From Geobacter sp. (GTDB lineage: Bacteria; Desulfobacterota; Desulfuromonadia; Geobacterales; Pseudopelobacteraceae), in contig VFJW01000033.1 of the NCBI GenBank assembly GCA_009885845.1, forward strand, positions 91,429-155,428: a stretch of 64,000 bases of DNA, written 5' to 3'. The translations under genes were made by a program, and so were the position numbers. Of this stretch, positions 9,063-18,732 are shown piece by piece (the first letter of the stretch is position 1; each line of letters begins with the position of its first letter). The notes beneath the pieces were generated by a model. The model was not told the DNA's origin. It ran no database searches and saw nothing but the letters and a program-made list of their open reading frames with translations.

Positions 9063-10691
9063 TCAACGCCGGCCACCACCCCGGCCATGGTCGCGACGCC
9101 ATGTCCCGATCCAGACGACGAGTGTGCCGATGATGCCGGCACTGACCATCCCTTCACCCAGATAATGATGATAACCGCCCAGTGGAGAGAGGACCAGCAT
9201 CGAGCCGCCGATCACGAGAGCCGCAGCTGCCATGGCAACAGTGAGCCGTTCGAGGATACGGCTGATGCGCCCTCCCAGAGCTTCAACTGTCGGAGCCTGC
9301 AGCCGCCCCAGATCACCCTCGGAGATACGGCGCAAAATACGGCGTGTGTCACCGGGTGCTTCAATTACCAGTCGCTCCAGTTCACGCGCAAACTTGCCGG
9401 TCTTTTCCTTTATCTTTCCCAGTGAAAAGTGCTGTTCTGTCAGGCGTGCTATTTCATCCCGAAACGAATCCATATAGTTGTGGTCCGGATCAAGCTGGCG
9501 GATCATCGCTTCAAGAATGACAAATGCCCGGGTGAGGAGAAAAAACTCCGGCGGATTGTGTACTCCGTTCCTGCTCCCGGCGCGCAGCAGCGAATCAAAT
9601 GCCTCCCCGATTGAAACCTCGGACTGATCGGAATTGTGGATTTCGTGCAGTACGGCTTTTATGTCAATAAGCAGCGACGAGTTGTTAACCTTTTCACTCC
9701 CCTGCGGCGCCATCTCGAGATATGCTTCCCTGGCACCCCGTGCGTCACCTTTGACGACAGCTTCGAGCAGAAGCGTCAATGATTCGCGCATCTGTTCGTC
9801 AAGTTCGCCGGTCATACCGAAATCGAGAAGAGAGAGCCGTCCATCCGGCATCACCAAGACGTTTCCGGGATGCGGGTCCGCATGAAACAGCCCTTCCTCA
9901 AAGATTGTCTGCAGCATCAGTCGCACCAGGGTGTTAATAGATTGCGCAATATTTTCCGGGTGCATTTCGGCGTAAAGATCGATCCGTTCTCCGTTTGAAA
10001 ACTCCATCGTGAGGACGTTTCCGGTTGAATATTCTGTCACGACATCAGGAATCCAGAGGCCCGGGATATCGGCAAGCGCAGAGCGGAACAGCAAAATGGA
10101 ACGCGCTTCGCGGCCGAAGTCGGTTTCACGGTTCAGGCTGTCGGCAAATTCACTCACAATAACAGGCAGATCGAGTGCGAGCAGACGTGGAAAGAGTGTT
10201 TCCCCCAGCGAAACCACATAGGTCATCGCCGCGATATCCGTGGAGATCATTTCTTCAAGGCCGGGACGCTGCACTTTTACCGCTACATGGCGTCCGTCAC
10301 GCAATGTGGCCTCATGCACCTGGGCAATGGTTGCCGCGGCAATCGGTGTTTCACTGAACGATGCGAACAGCTCAGCAAGCGGAGCGCCCAGTTCGTCTTC
10401 GACCGTAGAGCGTACCTCATCAAAACCGAGAGCCGGAAGCTGGTCATGCAGCTGTTCCAGCTCAGTTATGTAGGCTTCCGGCAGCAGATCACGCCGCATG
10501 GCAAGTACCTGACCGAATTTGAGACAGGCGAGTCCCAGCTCCTCAAAGGTTTTACGGACCTCCTTCGGCGGCGGCCAATGATTTTTGCCGCGCAGAGCGC
10601 CAAGGAACTTGTGCCGGGCAAGAACACGCATGATCTGCAGGAGCCGCGGTGCGACTCGCAGCAGGTTGCTATTATCGATAATTACTGCCAT
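9063..10691 (-). CDS. ABC1/UbiB/AarF atypical kinase family protein
   Basis: ECLKFGQ-like start (LACLKFGQVLAMR), FHADPHPGNVLVMPDGRLSLLDFGMTG, C-terminal TM helices. Confidence 0.9.
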   Translation of the reverse strand: MAVIIDNSNLLRVAPRLLQIMRVLARHKFLGALRGKNHWPPPKEVRKTFEELGLACLKFGQVLAMRRDLLPEAYITELEQLHDQLPALGFDEVRSTVEDELGAPLAELFASFSETPIAAATIAQVHEATLRDGRHVAVKVQRPGLEEMISTDIAAMTYVVSLGETLFPRLLALDLPVIVSEFADSLNRETDFGREARSILLFRSALADIPGLWIPDVVTEYSTGNVLTMEFSNGERIDLYAEMHPENIAQSINTLVRLMLQTIFEEGLFHADPHPGNVLVMPDGRLSLLDFGMTGELDEQMRESLTLLLEAVVKGDARGAREAYLEMAPQGSEKVNNSSLLIDIKAVLHEIHNSDQSEVSIGEAFDSLLRAGSRNGVHNPPEFFLLTRAFVILEAMIRQLDPDHNYMDSFRDEIARLTEQHFSLGKIKEKTGKFARELERLVIEAPGDTRRILRRISEGDLGRLQAPTVEALGGRISRILERLTVAMAAAALVIGGSMLVLSPLGGYHHYLGEGMVSAGIIGTLVVWIGTWRRDHGRGGGRR

Positions 10692-10707
10692 GGACTTTCC
10701 TCGTCAG

Positions 10708-10860
10708 TTATACAGCAGAAGCCGGGGGCTGCTGTCTTCCTTCGAATCGTTCCCAGTATTTCTGACGACGGTCCGATTCTTTCCCCATGGTCCATTTACT
10801 CCAGATGACATACACAACAGCTGTCCATACCCACATAACAACCATTCCGACGAGATCCAT
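10708..10860 (-). CDS. Small single-TM protein (50 aa)
   Basis: ATG at 10860 preceded by AAAAAAAGGAG; MDLVGMVVMWVWTAVVYVIWSKWTMGKESDRR. Confidence 0.5.
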   Translation of the reverse strand: MDLVGMVVMWVWTAVVYVIWSKWTMGKESDRRQKYWERFEGRQQPPASAV

Positions 10861-10933
10861 TGCGCGCTCCTTTTTTTCGCTGACTTCTGCAGCCGCTCGT
10901 AATGCATACCGCCTGAAGCCTTTCGTTTTAAAG

Positions 10934-11221
10934 CTATTTAAAACGGGATCTGGCCGAATCAACGGCTTCGCTAATGGCACTCCAGGCAAGATCTATTCCT
11001 GATTTCATATCTTCCAGAGCGCTTCCTCCGGCCCGCTGAAGCTCTTCAACCTTCTGCTTTGCAACTGCCTGTTTCGCTTTCAGTGACTCAATCTGTTCGT
11101 GGTACTCCTTCCGGAGATCTTCCGTAACTCCGCCCGCCTTTGTGGAAAGCAGGTCAATCTCGGCATTCAGCTCATCCAGCTTTGCATGCATCTTGCGCAG
11201 GTACTCGTCTCTGCTGTTCAT
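10934..11221 (-). CDS. Coiled-coil small protein (Sll1863-like stress protein style)
   Basis: 95 aa, heptad-rich, MNSRDEYLRKMHAKLDELNAEIDLLSTKA; GGAG-like RBS. Confidence 0.65.
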   Translation of the reverse strand: MNSRDEYLRKMHAKLDELNAEIDLLSTKAGGVTEDLRKEYHEQIESLKAKQAVAKQKVEELQRAGGSALEDMKSGIDLAWSAISEAVDSARSRFK

Positions 11222-11486
11222 GATAGTTCTCCTTGCATTCAGTCTGATCTTCGCAGTTGGAATGACGTACGATCGGGTCAGTAAAAGGTGCCTGTGTCAG
11301 TATAATAGCAGGCTGTTTCAGGAGGGACTATGGGCAGGTGTCCGTATTTGCTATAGGATAATCGGCCATAATCCGTCAGGCGATGGCCGGTACTACGGTG
11401 CGAGTCAGTCTTATACTCCGCTGCAGGGTGATGCTTTATTGCCGGAATCATCTGCAACATGCCATGCCTGGCTCACAAAACGGAGC

Positions 11487-11510
11487 GGCCGACTATTTTA
11501 CCGTCGGCCT
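11487..11510. repeat. Hairpin GGCCGACTATTTTACCGTCGGCCT (left flank of AAA ATPase gene)
   Basis: GGCCGAC/GTCGGCC stem; near-identical sequence at 13141. Confidence 0.75.
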
Positions 11511-11531
11511 CTCCGTTACAACTACTAATTC

Positions 11532-11571
11532 GTTTTCATCCGGAAACTCCGGATGTGAAACTGTTTGTTTC
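11532..11571 (+). repeat. Degenerate/partial copy of the MITE-like family, left end hairpin
   Basis: GTTTTCATCCGGAAACTCCGGATGTGAAACTGTTTGTTTC matches the start of the full elements. Confidence 0.75.
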
Positions 11572-11634
11572 GGCCAGACACTAGTTAGTGGTCGAGATGT
11601 GGGAAAGACTTGTTTGTCAGAAGTTTTTCTTATC

Positions 11635-12954
11635 TTATCGACCGGCACCAAGTCCCATCAGAAATTTTGCCACCGGAATGCACTGTACCCTGCCACCGGC
11701 GGTATCGATTACATCCTCAAAATCATTGGTCACCAGTATCGATTCTGCTGCTTCATGGCCTTCCGGAGGTTTTTGGAAACAGGCCAACTCCCGATCCGGT
11801 ATGCTGGTCACTGATACATCGTCATACCAGACTTGAATCCGCTTGGTGATCTTCATTCCCTCCTTGACCACAAAGTCAGTATCGCTACCATCGGTGTGAT
11901 AGTAGACTTCCTCATGATGCCGCTTCAGGTGGCAGAAGACCACGTTTTCCACCAACCAGCCCATATCTTCGGAAAATGCAAAGGCGATCCGGTTGCGAAG
12001 CCCCGTGTCGATGGCATACGGCTTGAATCCGGCCCGCATAGTGCTCTTGAGCGAATAGGAAAACATCTGCAGCTGAAACAGCAGATAGCTTTCCATGATG
12101 GCCGATACGTAGTTTTCGGTTTTGTCCTGGGAGATGGTGAAGTTGTTCTTCAGCTTGGTGATGCTGGTTAGTTTGGCGACGTTGGTCAGTAAGTATACTG
12201 CCAGATTGCGCAGGTTGGACACATCCCTGATCTCGTAGCGGGTAACGATGTCCCGGTAGAGCAGATCCTCAAAATAGTTTTTGAGCAACAGCTCCTTGTC
12301 ATCGGTTGATTCTCTCAGCACCACTTCCGGGAATCCGCCGTACTTCAGGTAATCACTGAACGCTTTTCTGACGACTGCTTTCCGGGTCGTATAGTCAAGT
12401 TCGGTCACGACCTCCAGATTATTGAACCGCAGAAATTCCTGAAACGAAAGCGGGTAGACCTCAAACGACACATGCCTGCCGGTCAGCTTTGTGCCGATCT
12501 CGCGTGACAACATTTGTGACGATGAGCCGGTGACGAATATCTTGATATCCTCTGTTTCACTGCGGCCCCGAACCCAGCTCTCCCAGCCGGGTACATTCTG
12601 CACTTCATCCATGAAGAGCCAGCATTTCCCTTCCGGCTGCACCCGATCCCGGTAGGTTCGATATATCTGCTCCAGCAGTTCCACCGAGTATTCGGAAGAG
12701 AACAGCGGCTCTTCCAGATTGACCCGCAGGATCGAGGTCGGCGGCACCTTTCGGGCAAGCAGCTCCCGGATCACCTGCGCCATAAGGGTTGACTTGCCGC
12801 AGCGACGCACCCCTTTGAGGATAACAACTTCCTTGGAGTCAAGCTGTCCGAGGCAGTCAGGGAGAAGATCCCTCTTGATACCGGCATCGATGTTGCCGGT
12901 GGTCCAGTAGCGATTGTAGGAAGAGAGGATTTCGTAGAGTTTGGTCGTTTGCAT
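11635..12954 (-). CDS. AAA+ ATPase, DUF4143-type
   Basis: GVRRCGKSTLMAQ Walker A, LFMDEVQNVPGWE Walker B, VTGSSSQMLSREIGTKLTGR sensor, DUF4143-like C-terminus. Confidence 0.9.
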   Translation of the reverse strand: MQTTKLYEILSSYNRYWTTGNIDAGIKRDLLPDCLGQLDSKEVVILKGVRRCGKSTLMAQVIRELLARKVPPTSILRVNLEEPLFSSEYSVELLEQIYRTYRDRVQPEGKCWLFMDEVQNVPGWESWVRGRSETEDIKIFVTGSSSQMLSREIGTKLTGRHVSFEVYPLSFQEFLRFNNLEVVTELDYTTRKAVVRKAFSDYLKYGGFPEVVLRESTDDKELLLKNYFEDLLYRDIVTRYEIRDVSNLRNLAVYLLTNVAKLTSITKLKNNFTISQDKTENYVSAIMESYLLFQLQMFSYSLKSTMRAGFKPYAIDTGLRNRIAFAFSEDMGWLVENVVFCHLKRHHEEVYYHTDGSDTDFVVKEGMKITKRIQVWYDDVSVTSIPDRELACFQKPPEGHEAAESILVTNDFEDVIDTAGGRVQCIPVAKFLMGLGAGR

Positions 12955-12961
12955 GGTGTAC

Positions 12962-13010
12962 CACCGATATACTTAATGTTTTGGTTTATTTTATAACCGG
13001 TATATCGGTG
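12962..13010. promoter_or_regulatory. 11-bp inverted repeat CACCGATATAC...GTATATCGGTG spanning the promoter of the DUF4143 ATPase
   Basis: Perfect arms at 12962-12972 and 13000-13010, immediately upstream of the ATG at 12954. Confidence 0.7.
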
Positions 13011-13140
13011 AGTCAAGCTTTATCCGAAATTTACACGTCAAAAAAAGAGGAAACGCGAGATTTCTGGTGATGGATGAGGAAATATGATTCAATGTACTCA
13101 CGTAACCAGCATGCGACCTACTCTTCGAACAAATAGGAAA

Positions 13141-13164
13141 GGCCGACTTTCTTACAGTCGGCCT
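13141..13164. repeat. Hairpin GGCCGACTTTCTTACAGTCGGCCT (right flank of AAA ATPase gene)
   Basis: AGGCCGACT/AGTCGGCCT stem (from 13140); direct-repeat relative of 11487-11510. Confidence 0.75.
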
Positions 13165-13230
13165 CCCATTAAAACGTGTCTTCGATGTGTCTGTTTTCTC
13201 ACCCGTAACAGGTTCACCGGCGTATCACGT

Positions 13231-13905
13231 TCACAACTGCTCTAACACCGCTTGTGCCACCGCCTCTGACGAAGCGGGGTTCTGGCCGGTAATCAGGTTG
13301 CCGTCGTGAACAGAAAATGATTGCCAGTCAGCTCCTTTGGCATAATTGCCGCCGCATTTTTGCAATTCATCCTCTACGAGGAACGGTACAACATTGGTCA
13401 GTCCGACAGCAGCCTCTTCCGAGTTGGAAAATCCGGTGACCTGTTTCCCCTGCACCAGTGGCGAACCATCCGGCGCCTTGGCGTGGCGTAATACCCCCGG
13501 CGCGTGACATACCGCCGAAACAGGCTTGCCCTGGGCATACATAGTCTCAATTAAAACAATAGAGCACCTGTCCTCTGCCAAATCCCATAACGGCCCGTGG
13601 CCACCGGGATAAAACAGCGCGTCGTAATCATCAGCACAAAGATCTCTTAAAATTTTGGTATGTGCCAAAGCTGATTGCGCTTCCTTGTCCGCTTTGAATC
13701 GAGCCGTTGCAGCCGTTTGAGAATCTACTTCATCACTCTTCGGATCAAGCGGCGGTTGTCCCCCTTTCGGCGAAGCCAGGGTAATTTCAACGCCGGCATC
13801 TTTGAAAACATAGTACGGGGCAGCAAATTCCTCCAGCCAGAAACCGGTTTTTTTGCCTGTGCTGCCAAGCTCGGAATGTGACGTCAGTACCATCAGGATT
13901 TTCAT
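13231..13905 (-). CDS. Type 1 glutamine amidotransferase / DJ-1/PfpI family protein
   Basis: DALFYPGGHGPLWDL, SAVCHAPGVL nucleophile motif. Confidence 0.9.
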   Translation of the reverse strand: MKILMVLTSHSELGSTGKKTGFWLEEFAAPYYVFKDAGVEITLASPKGGQPPLDPKSDEVDSQTAATARFKADKEAQSALAHTKILRDLCADDYDALFYPGGHGPLWDLAEDRCSIVLIETMYAQGKPVSAVCHAPGVLRHAKAPDGSPLVQGKQVTGFSNSEEAAVGLTNVVPFLVEDELQKCGGNYAKGADWQSFSVHDGNLITGQNPASSEAVAQAVLEQL

Positions 13906-15167
13906 GGTTGTTTCTCCTTTGTGTCTTCGACGTTAATGTTGATTTCAGGTCGCAATGTAGTCCCGATCCGTACTTCTCCTGTCAAGGTGCGGTGTACCGG
14001 ACAGTGTCCGGCAATCTCCAGCAAGCGCTGACGCTGCACTTCGTCCAGATTGCCATGAAGCTCAAGCTCCCGGTCGATACTGTCGATCTGGCGTGCCTTC
14101 TCGTCGCACTCCTGACAATCTTTAGCGTGGATTTTCTGATGTGAAAGCCGTACCACCACCTCCTCCAGCGGCCACCCCTTGCTCTGCGCATACATTCTGA
14201 TTGTCATGCCGGTGCAGGCGCCGAGGGCTGACAGCAGATATTCGTAGGGGGAAGGGCCTTCATTACCGCCGCCGTATGCCACCGGTTCATCGGCCACAAG
14301 CGGAAAGCCGTTGGCAAACAACTCGGTGCGAAAACCATCGGCTCCGGTGCGTGCCGTAACCCGGTTGTCAACCACCTCCGACTGGATATGCGCAGAAGCC
14401 GGCGGGTCTGATCGTGTCAGGTAGCGAGTGGCCCAGGTGGCAATTATGCCGCCTGCGTAAGCGGAGTCCCGGGCATCGGAAAGAAGATGGTCGGCCGAAT
14501 CGAGCGATATGAAACTCTTGGGATGAGTCGCGGCCTGGTAAATGGCAGCGGCGTTTTCTATCGCCACCACCCGGTCGTGCGGCGAATGCAGCACCAGCAG
14601 CGCGGCTTTAAGACGTGTTTCTGCCGGGTGCTGAGCCGCCAGATCGTCCAGCAGGCTTTTACGGATGATGAAATCGCGTCCGTTAATGCTGACGGTTGCC
14701 TGGCCCGACTGTTCGATCTGTTCCGCCGACGCTCCCAGCAGATGTCTCAGACCGGCAGGGTTGAACGGTGCGGCGATAATTGCCACGGCTGCTGTCGAGG
14801 TGATCGCAGCAGCGGCGGCAAGCACGGCCGTCCCCCCCAGAGAATGGCCGATGAGCAGCCGGGGTGCCTCATATTCTCGCTCCAGAAAAGTGGCGGCCGC
14901 GATAAGGTCGCTCACTTCGGAAGAAAATGATGTCGTGGAAAAGTCCCCCTCACTCTCTCCCAGGCCGGTGAAGTCAAAACGCAGCACGGCGATGCGAGCC
15001 CTGCTCAGGGCGCGTGAAATGTTCACCACCGCTTTCAAGTCTTTTGAACAGGTGAAGCAGTGCGCAAACAGGGCATAGGCCAACGGCTGCTCGTCATCGG
15101 GCAGTTCCAGCCGGGCGGCAAGCTGCTCACCACGGTTATTGGCAAAAGTGATATTCCTGGTATTCAT
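13902..15167 (-). CDS. Bifunctional alpha/beta hydrolase-OsmC family protein
   Basis: N-terminal [10 protein letters not shown] hydrolase; C-terminal [25 protein letters not shown] OsmC signature. Confidence 0.9.
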   Translation of the reverse strand: MNTRNITFANNRGEQLAARLELPDDEQPLAYALFAHCFTCSKDLKAVVNISRALSRARIAVLRFDFTGLGESEGDFSTTSFSSEVSDLIAAATFLEREYEAPRLLIGHSLGGTAVLAAAAAITSTAAVAIIAAPFNPAGLRHLLGASAEQIEQSGQATVSINGRDFIIRKSLLDDLAAQHPAETRLKAALLVLHSPHDRVVAIENAAAIYQAATHPKSFISLDSADHLLSDARDSAYAGGIIATWATRYLTRSDPPASAHIQSEVVDNRVTARTGADGFRTELFANGFPLVADEPVAYGGGNEGPSPYEYLLSALGACTGMTIRMYAQSKGWPLEEVVVRLSHQKIHAKDCQECDEKARQIDSIDRELELHGNLDEVQRQRLLEIAGHCPVHRTLTGEVRIGTTLRPEININVEDTKEKQP

Positions 15168-15181
15168 AACTGCCTCAATAC

Positions 15182-16276
15182 TCAGGCTGTACAGTGCCTT
15201 TCATTAACCTGCTTTGCCAGATCTGCTGCCAACGCGCAGAGGGTGCCGGAGTCTTCAAGCCCGCTCAGAAAACGTGCCGGAATATTCGAATAGCCGACCT
15301 GCGCTCCCGCCAGAGCCCCGGCCAGGATCGCCCGCGCCTGATTCTGGCCGCCGCCATTTACCGCGTGCAATACGGCTGATTCAAAATCATCGTGAAAACG
15401 CGCCGCCAGGTAATAGGCCGCCGGTATCTGGTGATAGATGGCGCAGGGCATGCCGTACACGAGCGACACTTTCCAGGCAGGTTCGATGCGGATGTCCGGA
15501 TCAACTGCTGCGGCAGCCATGTATGACGGGGTGAGCAGGGCATCCGGAGAGGCAAATTTTCCGGCGCGGGGCGGATCAGGATCGCCGGGACGCGGTGGTT
15601 GTAGATTGTCGCCGGTCACAGCGTGAAAGGGGAGCGCTCCGTCGTGAACTAGTTTCATCAAGCGGCTCGACAGCCTGGTGTCCAGCGCGTGCCCCTGAAC
15701 CAGCAGACCCAAAACCGAGCCGAAGGCAACGGTCATGGACACGATGGTTGTATCATTCTGAGTCAGAACCGTGTTGTCGGCGATACTGCCGGCAAGGCGG
15801 GCGGGGTCGAGCGCATAGCGCACCGCCAGCGCCAGGGTGCGCTCAATCGCCTCGGTTGTATCCGCGTGGCCGCCGGTTTGCTCCCACGGCAGCCTCAGCT
15901 TCACTCTCTTCTGCCACAGATCGCGAATCGACTGGCTGGTGTAAAAGCCCGGCCCGTTGATCGGCGTGCCATCCAGCAGCGGCAGCAGCTCTTCATCCAT
16001 GCGGCGGCAGAAGTCGGCCTCGTCATAGCCACCACATTCCACCAGCGAGCGGAGCGTCAGTTTGAGGATGAAGCCGGCCTGGGAGAGCTGGCCAGCCTTC
16101 ATGCCGAAATGGTAACGGTCCGGTTGCGGGTCGGTATAGTCGCTGATCCAGCCGCCATAGTCGCGGCGCAACTCGGCAAGGTCATAATACCAGTGCGGCC
16201 CGAGTCCCATTGCATCTCCGATAAAGGCGCCCATGATGGCGCCGGCCGCACGATCCTGTATGGTTGTGTCAGACAT
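15182..16276 (-). CDS. ADP-ribosylglycohydrolase (DraG) family protein
   Basis: MSDTTIQDRAAGAIMGAFIGDAMGLGPHWYYD; ORF track extends to 16348 but the internal ATG is more plausible. Confidence 0.85.
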   Translation of the reverse strand: MSDTTIQDRAAGAIMGAFIGDAMGLGPHWYYDLAELRRDYGGWISDYTDPQPDRYHFGMKAGQLSQAGFILKLTLRSLVECGGYDEADFCRRMDEELLPLLDGTPINGPGFYTSQSIRDLWQKRVKLRLPWEQTGGHADTTEAIERTLALAVRYALDPARLAGSIADNTVLTQNDTTIVSMTVAFGSVLGLLVQGHALDTRLSSRLMKLVHDGALPFHAVTGDNLQPPRPGDPDPPRAGKFASPDALLTPSYMAAAAVDPDIRIEPAWKVSLVYGMPCAIYHQIPAAYYLAARFHDDFESAVLHAVNGGGQNQARAILAGALAGAQVGYSNIPARFLSGLEDSGTLCALAADLAKQVNERHCTA

Positions 16277-16368
16277 GGTAAGCTCCGGCTGTCTTGTTTT
16301 TCCGGCACAGGTCAGCGATACTCCAGATTTCGCCACCCTGCGCGGCAATGTACAGAAACACGAATATT

Positions 16369-17304
16369 CTAGGCTGCATCAGAATTACTACCTTTCTTCC
16401 CCATGATGATCGAGGTGATGATTGATATAAACAAGACGCCAAAGATCACTCCAAGTGAAAAATGGATCGGAATTTCATAGCGGGTATCCGCCAACAGCAT
16501 CTTGATCCCGACAAATGCCAAAACAAAAGATACGCCCAGCTTTAAATATGCAAACATGCCCATCACATTGGACAGGAGAAAATAAAGTGCCCTGAGCCCC
16601 ATAATGGCAAAGACATTGGAGGTATAGACGATAAAGGGGTCTCTGGTCACGGCGAAGACTGCCGGTAAGGAGTCCAATGCAAAGATGACATCACTCCATT
16701 CCACCATGATGAGCGCCAGAAAAAGCGGAGTGGCAGCACGAGCACCCAGTTTGTTGATAATAAATCTGTTGCCATGCAACCGCTTGGTGATCGGAAGAAA
16801 TCTTCTGATCAATTTTACCAGCAGATTCTTCTCCGGCTCGATCTTCTCCGCGCCTCCAAATGCCATCTTGATGCCGGTAATGATCAGAATCCCGCCAAAA
16901 ACGTAGATCAACCAATGAAAGGTCTCCAGTAGTTCAATCCCGATAAAGATAAAAATTCCTCTCAGAATCAACGCACCGATAATGCCCCATTTGAGTATCT
17001 TCGGCTGGTATAGGCGGGGAACATGGAAGTAGGAAAAGATCATGATGAATACGAAGAGGTTGTCAACCGAGAGTGATTTCTCTATGACATACCCGGTAAA
17101 AAACTCAAGTGCCTTAATCTTGCCCAGGTAGTAGTAGACCCCGACGTTAAATATCATGGCTAGGGTGATCCAGACCCCTGACCACGTCAGTGCCTCGCGG
17201 AATGAAATCTCGTGACTCTTCCGACTAAGGCCAAGATCGACGATCAGCATAGTCACAACCAGCAGACTGAATGCGCTCCACATCAATGTTTGATCTGACA
17301 TCAA
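16369..17304 (-). CDS. TerC/Alx family integral membrane protein
   Basis: SLSVDNLFVFIMIFSYF, EWSDVIFALDSLPAVFAVTRDPFIVYTSNVFAIMGLRALYF. Confidence 0.95.
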   Translation of the reverse strand: MMSDQTLMWSAFSLLVVTMLIVDLGLSRKSHEISFREALTWSGVWITLAMIFNVGVYYYLGKIKALEFFTGYVIEKSLSVDNLFVFIMIFSYFHVPRLYQPKILKWGIIGALILRGIFIFIGIELLETFHWLIYVFGGILIITGIKMAFGGAEKIEPEKNLLVKLIRRFLPITKRLHGNRFIINKLGARAATPLFLALIMVEWSDVIFALDSLPAVFAVTRDPFIVYTSNVFAIMGLRALYFLLSNVMGMFAYLKLGVSFVLAFVGIKMLLADTRYEIPIHFSLGVIFGVLFISIITSIIMGKKGSNSDAA

Positions 17305-17525
17305 GTATCTCCTCTCATACGGTTAATACGATCTTTTACCGCTACGAGGAGCTTTTTCGCCCAGATGAACTCGGTGGCTAGCAGAGCCAGGCCGACCGGT
17401 ATCACTACAATAGCCGGTCCGGGCAGCACGATCATGACTATCCCAATTGCCAGTGAAGTAAAGCCGATCACGATCACAACCAGCCGTTTGGCCTGTTTAA
17501 CTGTATGGATGATAATATGCTTCAT
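17301..17525 (-). CDS. PGPGW-type small membrane protein
   Basis: IVMIVLPGPAIVVIPVGLALLATEFIWAKKLL. Confidence 0.8.
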   Translation of the reverse strand: MKHIIIHTVKQAKRLVVIVIGFTSLAIGIVMIVLPGPAIVVIPVGLALLATEFIWAKKLLVAVKDRINRMRGDT

Positions 17526-17604
17526 GATTCACCCTGTTCATGTACGGCACATGTAAACCCGAATGCAGCCAAGCACCTGGCGGCCATTACTGGCTGCTGG
17601 TAAT

Positions 17605-18726
17605 TTACTTTTTCTCTCCGGAATAAGTTATCCGGTAGATTGCACCCATTTTGTCATCTGAAACAAGGATTGAGCCGTCGGGCATGATCTGCAGGTCAAC
17701 CGGCCGCCCCCAGGGACTTCCGTTCTGCAGCCAACCCTGTGCAAAAACTTCATACGATTTGGCCCGGTTTTCCCTGAGACGAACCAGAGTGATCCGGTAG
17801 CCGCTGGGATCGCTACGGTTCCAGGAGCCATGCTCGGCGATGAAAATCTGATCGCGGTAGCTTTCGGGGAACATGGCGCCGGTGTAGAATCTCATGCCAA
17901 GTGACGCCACATGCGCACCAAGCTCCATCTCCGGCAGGACAAATTCATCCTTGCGCCAGGTTTTGCCATATTCGGGATCGTGTATGTTCTTCCCGTGCAG
18001 GTAGGGGAAACCGAAGTGTAATCCCGCTCTGGTTGCACGATTCAGTTCATCCGGCGGCTGGTTATCCCCCAGCCAGTCACGACCGTTGTCGGTGAACCAG
18101 AGTTCGCCGCTGCGGGGATGCCAGTCGAACCCGACCGTGTTGCGCACGCCGCGGGCAAAGATCTCCAGCTTACTGCCGTCCGGGTTCATGCGCATGATCG
18201 AGGCGAAGCGTGGATCTTTCTCCTCGCAGACGTTGCAGGGGGCTCCCACCGGCACATAGAGCCTGCCATCCGGCCCAAAGCGGATGAATTTCCAGCCATG
18301 GTGACTTTTGTCAGGAAAGGAGGCGTTTACGACCACCGCTGCGGGCGGCTTACGGAGATGTGTCTCGATCGCGTCGAAGCGGAGTACACGGTTGATTTCG
18401 GCAACGTAAAGGGCGCCATCGCGAAAGGCCACCCCGTTAGGTGACCTTAAACCACTGGCTATGGTGATAACCTCGTCAGCTGTGCCGTCGCCGTTGCGGT
18501 CGACAATGGCATAGACCTTACCCTCGTTACGACTGCCGACAAACAGGGTGCCCTTTGTACCGAGCGTCATGGAACGGGCGCCCGGCACGTTGGCGGTGTA
18601 GACGGATATGCTGAAACCGGGAGGTAGCGAAATGTCAGCCAGTCTTGCCTGGTTGCTGCACGCGGTGCTCGCCGTCAGGGTGAGTATTATTGAGACAAGT
18701 ATCCTTAATGAGCCCTGAATTGACAT
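17605..18726 (-). CDS. PQQ-dependent sugar (sorbosone) dehydrogenase-like beta-propeller, lipoprotein
   Basis: Lipobox-like SIILTLTASTACS; FGPDGRLYVPVGAPCNVCE, HPRSGELWFTDNGRDWLGD. Confidence 0.85.
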   Translation of the reverse strand: MSIQGSLRILVSIILTLTASTACSNQARLADISLPPGFSISVYTANVPGARSMTLGTKGTLFVGSRNEGKVYAIVDRNGDGTADEVITIASGLRSPNGVAFRDGALYVAEINRVLRFDAIETHLRKPPAAVVVNASFPDKSHHGWKFIRFGPDGRLYVPVGAPCNVCEEKDPRFASIMRMNPDGSKLEIFARGVRNTVGFDWHPRSGELWFTDNGRDWLGDNQPPDELNRATRAGLHFGFPYLHGKNIHDPEYGKTWRKDEFVLPEMELGAHVASLGMRFYTGAMFPESYRDQIFIAEHGSWNRSDPSGYRITLVRLRENRAKSYEVFAQGWLQNGSPWGRPVDLQIMPDGSILVSDDKMGAIYRITYSGEKK

Positions 18727-18732
18727 GTCCCA

